From the NCBI GenBank assembly GCA_945865355.1, contig CAMBDN010000030.1, positions 1 to 16,216 of the forward strand: a stretch of DNA of 16,216 bases, given 5' to 3'. The notes below the pieces were generated by a model. The model saw nothing but the letters and a program-made list of their open reading frames with translations, was not told the origin of the DNA and searched no databases. Below, in pieces: positions 1 through 5,921 of this stretch (positions are counted from its first letter, which is position 1; each line of letters begins with the position of its first letter). The position numbers were made by a program, and so were the translations under genes. The DNA is from Legionella genomosp. 1. Its GTDB lineage: Bacteria > Pseudomonadota > Gammaproteobacteria > Legionellales > Legionellaceae.

Positions 1-2
1 GG

Positions 3-392
3 GAAAGTTTGGCGAGTCTTAATCGATTAAATGGGTTTTTTGGACAAGCCGTTGCAGCAAAGCTTGACGATGACATGCAACCACGATTGATGACCCTTAC
101 AAAAGATATTAGTGCGTTGAATGATCAAGTAAAATTTCTGAGTTCCAAGGTTAATTTTTTACTGGATGCGACCTTAGGAATGGTTAATATTGAACAAAAC
201 AATATCATTAAGATTTTTTCCATTGCGGCAGTTATTTTCCTTCCGCCAACATTAATCGCAAGTATTTACGGCATGAATTTTCAGATCCTCCCTGGGCTTA
301 AGTGGCAGTATGGATACCCCTTCTCGATTTTCTTGATGTTATTATCAGGCTGGTTACCCTATCAATACTTTAAAATAAAAAAATGGCTTTAG
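3..392 (+). CDS. corA: CorA-family Mg2+/divalent cation channel, C-terminal part (5' end outside window)
   Basis: This is the C-terminal ~130 residues of a CorA-type inner-membrane magnesium transporter. The frame is open to the left edge: it reads ...ESLASLNRL, which matches the long stalk helix of CorA just before the pore, so the TTG at 9 is an internal Leu codon and not a start. Two membrane helices follow. The first ends in the signature YGMNF, whose Gly-Met-Asn forms the selectivity filter of the family, and the second is a hydrophobic stretch leading to a basic tail ending KIKKWL, typical of CorA C-termini. The cytoplasmic N-domain is outside the window. Assignment rests on the GMN motif and overall layout; a ZntB-like relative is less likely because the tail fits CorA. 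Confidence 0.9.
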   Translation, partial: ESLASLNRLNGFFGQAVAAKLDDDMQPRLMTLTKDISALNDQVKFLSSKVNFLLDATLGMVNIEQNNIIKIFSIAAVIFLPPTLIASIYGMNFQILPGLKWQYGYPFSIFLMLLSGWLPYQYFKIKKWL

Positions 393-441
393 AATTAGTC
401 TATTATTAACGTATCAACCGATGGAATGGGGGGAAGTTATA

Positions 442-1467
442 GTGAGTAAAACGACTAAATCAATAAACCTTGCTCTGCAGGGAGGTGGATCTCACGGAGC
501 GCTTGCTTGGGGAATTATTGATAAACTTCTCGAAGATGATCGATTAAAATTTGACTCTGTGTCGTCAACCAGCGCTGGCACAATGAACGCCGCGGTGCTT
601 GCTTATGGATTAGCAACAGGTGGCAATGATGGTGCTCGTGAGGAATTGCATAATTTTTGGAGAATGATCAGTGAGGCGGGGGCGCTCTATAGTCCAATGA
701 AAATGACACCAATGGAAGAGATGCTGGGTGTGAAGATGGAAAACTCGATGGCATATAATTGCATGGATTTATTGAGCAAAATTCTCTCTCCTTACCAATT
801 AAACCCATTAAACTTTAACCCGCTAAGAGACGTATTAGAAAAATGCATTGATTTTGATAAAATCAAAACGTCTAAAAAGTTAAAATTATTCATTTCTGCT
901 ACCAATGTAAAAACCGGTAAAATTAAGGTATTTGAAAATAAGGACATTTCAATTGACACGGTCCTAGCCTCTGCGTGTCTCCCCTTTATGTTTCAATCAG
1001 TTCAAGTTGAAAATGACTTCTATTGGGATGGTGGTTATATGGGAAATCCAGCCATTTTCCCATTGATTTATAATTCGGATTGTCCGGATATATTAATTAT
1101 TCATCTTAATCCTATTTTCCGTGATCAGGTGCCTGATTCTGCTGCTGAAATTTTAAATCGAATGAATGAAATTAGTTTTAATTCATCACTGATGCGTGAA
1201 ATGCGAGCAATTTCTTTTGTCAGTAAAATGCTCGACAATCGTTGGATTAAAGATGAATATCGAAAAAACATGAAACGTCTTTTCATGCATGCTATTCGTG
1301 CAGATGTAAATATGCAGTTGTTTTCAGTAGCGAGTAAGCTGAACACCGATTGGGATTTTCTTACACAGTTGCACGAAGAGGGTCGTCGTCAAGGTGAAGC
1401 ATGGTTAAAACAGCACTTCGGTCAAGTGGGAAAAGAAACAACCATTGATATGGATGAATACCTTTAG
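442..1467 (+). CDS. patatin-like phospholipase (RssA-type serine hydrolase)
   Basis: A patatin-fold acyl hydrolase, predicted to cleave acyl chains from lipids with a Ser-Asp dyad. Motifs in order: glycine-rich oxyanion loop QGGGSHGALAWG near the N-terminus, nucleophile elbow STSAG (Ser 44 from the GTG start) and DGG (Asp ~196 from the GTG start). The first residue of the usual GxSxG is Ser rather than Gly, a variation seen in this bacterial subfamily. An ATG at 421 is in frame, but GTG at 442 has a strong GGGGAAG ribosome site 6-7 bases upstream and leaves a natural N-terminus just before the first beta strand, so I prefer 442. There is no signal peptide, so it is cytoplasmic unless secreted by another route. 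The gene lies 50 bases after corA. Substrate is unknown; Legionella relatives include both housekeeping and effector patatins, and nothing here marks it as an effector. Confidence 0.85.
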   Translation: MSKTTKSINLALQGGGSHGALAWGIIDKLLEDDRLKFDSVSSTSAGTMNAAVLAYGLATGGNDGAREELHNFWRMISEAGALYSPMKMTPMEEMLGVKMENSMAYNCMDLLSKILSPYQLNPLNFNPLRDVLEKCIDFDKIKTSKKLKLFISATNVKTGKIKVFENKDISIDTVLASACLPFMFQSVQVENDFYWDGGYMGNPAIFPLIYNSDCPDILIIHLNPIFRDQVPDSAAEILNRMNEISFNSSLMREMRAISFVSKMLDNRWIKDEYRKNMKRLFMHAIRADVNMQLFSVASKLNTDWDFLTQLHEEGRRQGEAWLKQHFGQVGKETTIDMDEYL

Positions 1468-1484
1468 GGATTAAAGGTTTATAC

Positions 1485-1750
1485 ATGAAATTAAAAATAT
1501 ACGATCAATCACATCCTTATCAACTGATCTTTAATTATCTGGCGATACGCTATCCACAGCTTTCTGAAAAACCCGCAATTAGTCTTGCCGGGTATTTTTG
1601 GGGCTGGGTGCCTGTTGTTTTTTTGTTAGAGCCAGAAATCGATTGAGCGTTATATTCAATTGGATGTGGTCATACATCACATTTCGTGTTAATAATTTAC
1701 TGATTATAGCACCACAGAAACATTTTAGTAAAAAAGCAGCTCGTAAGTAG
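1485..1750 (+). pseudogene. frameshifted remnant resembling the C-terminal membrane tail of type II NADH dehydrogenase
   Basis: An ATG at 1485 with AAAGG upstream opens a 53-codon frame ending at 1646 that includes GYFWGWVPVVF. At a run of seven T (1618-1624) the coding sense appears to jump by one base. The next frame continues VRARNRLSVIFNWMWSYITF and runs to TAG at 1748-1750. The combined text resembles the C-terminal hydrophobic tail of FAD-dependent NADH dehydrogenase (Ndh), where an RNR followed by an aromatic NW.WSY.T segment is typical. The first ~35 residues (MKLKIYDQSHPYQL...) were not recognised and may belong to another gene. The rest of Ndh (FAD and NAD sites) is absent, so this is a fragment, probably non-functional. 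A sequencing error in the T run would repair the frame but not restore the missing enzyme. Confidence 0.4.
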
Positions 1751-1791
1751 CCAGTTGATAATGTGGTTGATTTGCTAAGGACAGGGATTGA

Positions 1792-3081
1792 ATGACAAAG
1801 AAGTCAAATCTATATTTGTTCACCTTTTTAGGGATTTTTTTCAGCCTAGTCATCGTTGGTGCTGCCATTGCTCCTTTCTTTTTAAAAACGATTCGTTCAA
1901 GCTATCTTGTTATGAGCATGGACGTTAATCAACATCAAGCGAAACTTGTTGCTCAAATATTATCTCATGTTTTGACAGCCGGTGAGAGTGAGTCTACTGT
2001 TGTAGCAGCTTTCCAGTCTTCTATAAGTACAACAGATAAGAACCGATATTTTTTTTGTTTAGTGGATGATAAATCAAAAATTTTTCTTGCGCATCCATTT
2101 AAGCAGCTGGTAGGCAAAAGTGCTGAACGGTATATAGTTAGTTTTACAGCAGCTAATCAAAACCTAGATCAAAAAAAAGGTTTTATAGGTCTTGAAAAAA
2201 AATTGCAATCAGGAGCCATTTTATCGACCCCGAATGGGGGCTCGGAAATTGTTAACTCAGCCCTTGTTCCCAATACGCACTTACGTGTTTTTTCTCATGA
2301 GAATATCAACCGATTAAATAAAGATATTAAAATGTTCCAGAAGGAATTTCTTATTGTTTTTATTTTTCTGGGATTTGTGCTGGCTTTTCCTGCATCCTAT
2401 TCGGCATTGAGAGTCAGTAGGCGATATGAAAAGGAAATAGAGGAAGAGCAAGCGAAATCTGACAAGTTATTATTAAATATTTTGCCTCTTAGCATTGCGG
2501 AGCGTCTGAAGGCTGAAGAGAGAAATATTGCCAATCGATATGAAGATGTTTCTGTTCTTTTCATTGATATGGTCGACTTCACACCTTTATCTACAAAAAT
2601 GAGTCCAGAAAAATTGGTTGAGATGCTGAATCAGATCTTTTCTCATTTTGATGAAATTTCGCTTAAATACGGCTTGGAAAAGATTAAAACAATTGGTGAT
2701 GCTTATATGGTCGTGGGTGGAATTCCTGAGCCCAAAAAAGACCATCTAAATTGTTGTATTAAAGCGGGATTAGAAATGATGGCTTATATTAACAGCGGAT
2801 ATGAAACAGGTGATAGCTTACAAGTTCGGATGGGTTTGCATTGTGGGCCCGTTATCGCGGGCGTTATTGGCGCTTACAAATTCACTTATGATCTTTGGGG
2901 TGAAACAGTAAATATCGCTTCCCGTTTAGAGAGTACATCCCTACCAGGATGTATCCACTGTTCTGAATTGGTATATGAACGGGCCAAAAGTAACTATAAA
3001 TTTATAGCTAGGGGGAAAACCCTTTTGAAAGGGATGGGGGACGTTCCCACGTATTTTTTGGAACAAGCTGGTGATGAATAA
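1792..3081 (+). CDS. membrane-bound class III adenylate cyclase with periplasmic sensor region
   Basis: A 429-residue class III nucleotide cyclase making a cyclic nucleotide, probably cAMP. TM1 is at about residues 8-31, a ~150-residue extracytoplasmic region (about 35-185) may sense a ligand, TM2 is at about 186-206, and a short charged helix with the LLLNILP linker (~226-232) leads into the catalytic domain (~250-425). Key residues are present: metal-binding Asp259 (FIDMVDF) and Asp303 (GDAYM), purine-selecting Lys299 and Asp367 (the ATP-type pair), and transition-state Asn374 and Arg378 in ETVNIASR. This favours adenylate over guanylate cyclase. The organization resembles Legionella cyclases such as LadC, but orthology was not tested. 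The start ATG follows AGGACAGGG. The MBL hydrolase lies downstream on the same strand. Confidence 0.88.
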   Translation: MTKKSNLYLFTFLGIFFSLVIVGAAIAPFFLKTIRSSYLVMSMDVNQHQAKLVAQILSHVLTAGESESTVVAAFQSSISTTDKNRYFFCLVDDKSKIFLAHPFKQLVGKSAERYIVSFTAANQNLDQKKGFIGLEKKLQSGAILSTPNGGSEIVNSALVPNTHLRVFSHENINRLNKDIKMFQKEFLIVFIFLGFVLAFPASYSALRVSRRYEKEIEEEQAKSDKLLLNILPLSIAERLKAEERNIANRYEDVSVLFIDMVDFTPLSTKMSPEKLVEMLNQIFSHFDEISLKYGLEKIKTIGDAYMVVGGIPEPKKDHLNCCIKAGLEMMAYINSGYETGDSLQVRMGLHCGPVIAGVIGAYKFTYDLWGETVNIASRLESTSLPGCIHCSELVYERAKSNYKFIARGKTLLKGMGDVPTYFLEQAGDE

Positions 3082-3131
3082 AATGAATAGGATAGATAAC
3101 AATGACGTAATGTTTGAATAAACCATGGGTG

Positions 3132-3160
3132 CGTCATCTTGAACGTAGTGAAGGATGACG
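3132..3160. repeat. short palindromic repeat (CGTCATC...GATGACG)
   Basis: An inverted repeat with arms CGTCATCTT (3132-3140) and AAGGATGACG (3151-3160), differing by one bulged base, around a 10-base centre GAACGTAGTG. It looks like the widespread family of dispersed palindromes of the form GTCATCCTGAACG.AGTGAAGGATGAC found in many bacterial genomes. It sits between the cyclase and the MBL gene, where it could act as an mRNA stem-loop. No T run follows, so a simple intrinsic terminator is unlikely. Confidence 0.6.
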
Positions 3161-3207
3161 TTCTACTTCGGGGATCATTGGGCGTTACAAAATTACAGGA
3201 TTATTTC

Positions 3208-3975
3208 ATGACGATGAAACTTGTTTTTCTTGGGTCGGGTTCTGCATTTACTGTTGGAGCCAGTAATTATCAATCAAATCTACTGTTACAAAAGGGTGAT
3301 GATTCTTTGTTGATTGATGCGGGTGGTGATTTACGATTTTCCTTAAACGAGCAACATTTAACATATAGTGATATAAAAAATGTTTATATCAGTCACTTGC
3401 ATGCGGATCATGTTGGGGGATTGGAATGGCTTGCCATTAACACTCATTTTGATAAAAACTATATCGGAAAACCTAACCTATATGTCTCAGATGATATTAT
3501 CCAAGACTTATGGGATCGCAGTTTGTCGGGAGGGTTATGCACACTGCAAACCGAAAAGGCAACATTGAGTACATTCTTTAATGTCATACCCGTTAAACAT
3601 GAAGGCGGATTTCTTTGGGGTGGGGCTAAATTTAGGTTGGTTCAATCGGTCCATGTGATTAGTAATTACACACTTATGCCCTGTTATGGCTTATTCATAT
3701 ACTACAATGATCATCGAATTTATTTTACCGCGGACTCACAATACGCCCCCAAACAATTATTAGATTATTATGAAGAGGCAACCATTATATTTCATGATTG
3801 TGAAACGTCAGAACGTTCTACCGGTGTTCATGCGCACTATTCTGAGTTAGCGACGATCCCCGCTAAATTGAAGAAAAAAATGTGGCTTTATCACTACAAT
3901 TCAGGGAAATTGCCTGATGCAAAAGCAGATGGCTTTCAGGGATTTGTACAAAAAGGACAAAAATTTTCGTTTTAG
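3208..3975 (+). CDS. metallo-beta-lactamase-fold metal-dependent hydrolase
   Basis: A 255-residue soluble MBL-fold hydrolase, expected to bind two metal ions, usually Zn. Metal ligands visible: HLHADH (His63, His65, Asp67, His68), His149 (QSVHV) and bridging Asp176 (FTADS), plus a C-terminal His cluster GVHAHYSEL (~206-213) and LYHYN (~227-231). The N-terminus MKLVFLGSGSAF is a classical MBL first strand. A longer frame begins at a TTG at 3139, but that would translate the palindromic repeat; ATG 3208 has ACAGGA 7 bases upstream and starts at the fold boundary, so it is preferred. The arrangement is reminiscent of RNase Z and cyclic-nucleotide phosphodiesterase relatives, but the HxHLDH motif of class II cAMP phosphodiesterases is not exact. 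Its position after an adenylate cyclase makes a role in cAMP turnover worth testing, as inference only. Confidence 0.8.
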   Translation: MTMKLVFLGSGSAFTVGASNYQSNLLLQKGDDSLLIDAGGDLRFSLNEQHLTYSDIKNVYISHLHADHVGGLEWLAINTHFDKNYIGKPNLYVSDDIIQDLWDRSLSGGLCTLQTEKATLSTFFNVIPVKHEGGFLWGGAKFRLVQSVHVISNYTLMPCYGLFIYYNDHRIYFTADSQYAPKQLLDYYEEATIIFHDCETSERSTGVHAHYSELATIPAKLKKKMWLYHYNSGKLPDAKADGFQGFVQKGQKFSF

Positions 3976-4093
3976 GGGTAAACTAACCCGATTAGTCGAA
4001 TAGGTGTTTCCGTCGACTGATATAGGTGCGGATTTCTGGACAAAAAAATGGCTTTTTAAGAGCTATTCTTCTTAATATAGAGAGGAGAATAGA

Positions 4094-4369
4094 ATGATCA
4101 AGACACGTAGCTATTTTACAGCATCAAAGAAATCGAAAATTGCCATTGCCGCGGTTGAAGGCAAACCGACACAGGCTCAAATCACCAGCGAATACGGTGT
4201 TCATGCAACACAGATTAAAGCATGGAAGCAAACAGCCTTGAAAGCGATTGATGATGTTTTTTCAGGCGCTAATGAGAAGGATATAAAGACAAAGGAAGTG
4301 CTTGTTGACGATTTATATCAAGAAATCGGTCGCCTTCAAGCACAACTGTCGTGGCGAAAAAAAGAATGA
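4094..4369 (+). CDS. IS3-family transposase OrfA (helix-turn-helix subunit)
   Basis: A 91-residue OrfA, the DNA-binding part of an IS3-type transposase. It has the basic N-terminus, a helix-turn-helix around residues 25-50 (AQITSEYGVHATQIKAWK) and a C-terminal helix with leucine-type spacing (DDLYQEIGRLQAQL) used for oligomerisation. Length is normal for the family. A GAGGAG ribosome site lies 7 bases before the ATG. The 3' end holds a run of seven A then G (4357-4364), and the orfB frame follows in the -1 register, as in the programmed frameshift of IS3 elements. OrfA alone does not catalyse transposition; with orfB disrupted it could at most act as an end-binding repressor. Confidence 0.85.
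   Translation: MIKTRSYFTASKKSKIAIAAVEGKPTQAQITSEYGVHATQIKAWKQTALKAIDDVFSGANEKDIKTKEVLVDDLYQEIGRLQAQLSWRKKE
4357..4364 (+). promoter_or_regulatory. A7G slippery run, likely -1 frameshift site between orfA and orfB
   Basis: AAAAAAAG lies just before the orfA stop codon. The residual orfB frame (MNVSLEEK...) is in the -1 phase relative to orfA and its ATG at 4366 overlaps the TGA. This is the usual arrangement by which IS3 elements make the OrfAB fusion. It is now vestigial because orfB stops after 21 codons. Confidence 0.6.
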
Positions 4370-4431
4370 ATGTTAGCCTGGAAGAAAAATGCGCTATGAT
4401 TGAAACAACAGCTAACATCAGTATAAAATAG
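4366..4431 (+). pseudogene. 5' remnant of IS3 transposase orfB
   Basis: Twenty-one codons reading MNVSLEEKCAMIETTANISIK then TAG. The pattern EEK.AMIE.....SI matches the N-terminal linker of IS3 OrfB proteins just before the conserved RQC.LL segment. Homology stops at about 4428, where unrelated sequence begins, so this marks the left breakpoint of the replaced transposase core. Confidence 0.6.
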
Positions 4432-4544
4432 TTTTAATTTGAGCACTATATTGGCGGCTTAAGTGATATTACCCTTTCCGGACTCTCTCTTAGGGTGAGT
4501 AAATAATCCTTAGAGCGCCTTTACTGGCCCATAAGGGGGGCGAT

Positions 4545-5438
4545 TTGTTAAATAGTGAGTATTATAGGTGTATTTTAGAGAATACCTCCGATGTGGTTTT
4601 GGTTACAGATGCTTCAAATATTGATGGCCCAAATGGGCCTAAAATAATTTATGTTAATGATGCCTTTGTTAAATTGACGGGATATACGAAAGAAGAGGCC
4701 ATTGGGCAAACTCCAAGAATGCTACAAGGCCCAAAAACAAATAAGACGACGCTAAAGCGCATTAGAAATAGTCTTATTAAGAGAGAACCCCTCCGAGTAG
4801 AACTATATAATTATTCTAAAAGTGGGGATGGATATTGGTTGGATTTTTCAATTGTCCCTTTATTTGATAAGGACGGGAATCTACAATATTTTGCCGCTAT
4901 TGAGCGAAATATTACACAGCAACAATTATTAAAGACAGAGCTTTAACAGCTTGCTGGGCAAGACCCGCTAACCGGTATATTAAATCGAAGGCAATTCATC
5001 AAGCAAGCTGGGAGCCTATTCGCCAAATTTAAACGGGACAAAAGGATGTCTCTCGGCCTCTTAATGCTTGATGTCGATAATTTTAAAGCCATAAATGATC
5101 TGCAAGGGCATCAGGTTGGTGATGCTTGCCTCAATATGGTGGTGGATAGTTGTCTTTTCTTAACTCGAAAAGAGGATCTCCTCTGCCGCTTTGGCGGCGA
5201 TGAGTTCATTCTTTTACTGGTAGGCGTCAATAAAGAGTCCCTTGGTTTAAAAGCAAATGCTATTTGTCAGAACATACGCGAGGTCTAAAATCAACAGATA
5301 AGTGTCAGTATTGGAGGTACGGTTGCCGATAGAAAGGACTCTAGTATTGATACGATGATTGCCAGGACTGACCAAGCATTATATAAGATCAAAGGTTCTA
5401 AGAAAGGAACCTTTTATATTGAGGACGCAGCCTCTTAA
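4545..5438 (+). pseudogene. PAS-GGDEF diguanylate cyclase gene interrupted by two in-frame TAA codons
   Basis: One continuous frame of 297 codons encodes a PAS domain (residues ~8-130) and a GGDEF domain (~140-295), but TAA occurs at 4944-4946, between the domains, and at 5286-5288, before the last ~50 residues. No frameshift is needed to join the pieces. The intact enzyme would make cyclic di-GMP from two GTP. The active-site motif GGDEF and the inhibitory I-site RxxD (RKED, five residues upstream) are preserved, as are the domain start DPLTGILNRR and the late YKIKGSKKG segment. The PAS resembles a LOV domain (TPRMLQGPKT against the usual NCRFLQGP), with Pro where the photoreactive Cys would be, so flavin photochemistry is not expected. 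The TTG start at 4545 follows AAGGGGGG by 4 bases; an upstream in-frame region is open from 4503. As read, only the PAS part (133 residues) would be made. Confidence 0.8.
5391..5414 (+). repeat. hairpin in the 3' end of the PAS-GGDEF gene
   Basis: AAAGGTTC (5391-5398) and GAACCTTT (5407-5414) form a perfect 8-bp stem with an 8-base loop, inside the coding frame. It could weaken transcription or shape the mRNA, but its coding context (GSKKGTF, conserved in GGDEF C-termini) is sufficient to explain the sequence. Confidence 0.35.
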
Positions 5439-5625
5439 AGAGGTTCTCATTGGCATGACGTTGTTGCATAAATAGGATAATTTTGAAAAACCCGTGATAA
5501 TTTCACTCAAACAAAGCCCTGGGCGGCTCCGTTGCAAATAATATCGTAAATTCTAAACTACAAACTTCAGACACAAGTCAGCTATACAAACCAAATTGTT
5601 CACTGATAAATGAAATTTCATTTTT
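5439..5625. other. non-coding debris between PAS-GGDEF and orfB remnant
   Basis: No coding frame of note. It contains TTGTTGCATAAATA near 5460, GGCTCCGTTGCAAA at 5525-5538 (similar to the terminal repeat of IS6-family elements, GGC.CTGTTGCAAA), and the 14-base palindrome AATGAAATTTCATT at 5609-5622. These look like scraps of other insertion sequences, but none is complete. Confidence 0.3.
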
Positions 5626-5640
5626 ATTGCCATACATCCA

Positions 5641-5883
5641 AATATTAAACCGTCCTTTTTTAAACATACGCAGAACTCATATATCGAACGATTTAACAGA
5701 ACTTATCGGACGGAAGTCTTGAATATGTGCATATTCAGAAATTTAACGGAGGTCAAAGAGATCACAGAAGCATGGACTAAAGAATACAACGAGGAACGGC
5801 CTCATCAGGCTTTAAACAGTATGACACCTGTTCAGTACCGATTAAACACACATCCGGAAACCTCTAGTTTAGCTTGGCACTAA
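5641..5883 (+). pseudogene. 3' remnant of IS3 transposase orfB (C-terminal catalytic part)
   Basis: The frame reads TQNSYIERFNRTYRTEVL... then EYNEERPHQALNSMTPVQY and ends in TAA at 5881-5883. This is the classic C-terminus of IS3-family integrase-like transposases, and Glu in YIERFN is the last residue of the DDE triad. The two catalytic Asp residues and most of the core are missing. Similarity is clear from 5671; the bases from about 5626 to 5670 fit only loosely (a GKP.QN-type segment is expected there), so the right breakpoint lies near that point. Confidence 0.8.
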
Positions 5884-5921
5884 AAATGGAGGGTTTACAA
5901 GTGGAGACGTTAACACTAACT

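Larger units (their letters stand above)
4005..5915 (+). mobile_element. IS3-family element remnant, transposase core replaced by a PAS-GGDEF segment
   Basis: The block starts with TGTTTCCGTCGAC at 4005 and ends with ...GACGTTAACA at 5915. The reverse complement of the right end (TGTTAACGTCTCC...) matches the left end at 13 of the first 20 positions, with the TG...CA tips usual for IS3 elements. Inside are intact orfA, the first ~20 codons of orfB, ~1.2 kb of unrelated DNA with a PAS-GGDEF gene, and the last ~75 codons of orfB. No matching 3-bp target duplication is seen (AGG left, CTA right), so it may be two partial IS copies or a rearranged element. Lacking most of the DDE domain, it should not transpose on its own. 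Confidence 0.55.

Noticed and set aside
3139..3207. N-terminal extension of the MBL protein from a TTG at 3139
   Set aside because: It would translate half of a palindromic repeat, while ATG 3208 has a good ribosome site and begins at the normal start of the fold.
4432..4544. Possible riboswitch upstream of the PAS-GGDEF gene
   Set aside because: No recognisable conserved core of a c-di-GMP or other riboswitch was found; only short uneven stems are visible.
5609..5622. Perfect 14-base palindrome AATGAAATTTCATT as an operator
   Set aside because: It lies in IS debris with no promoter or gene start next to it, and AT-rich palindromes of this length arise often by chance.
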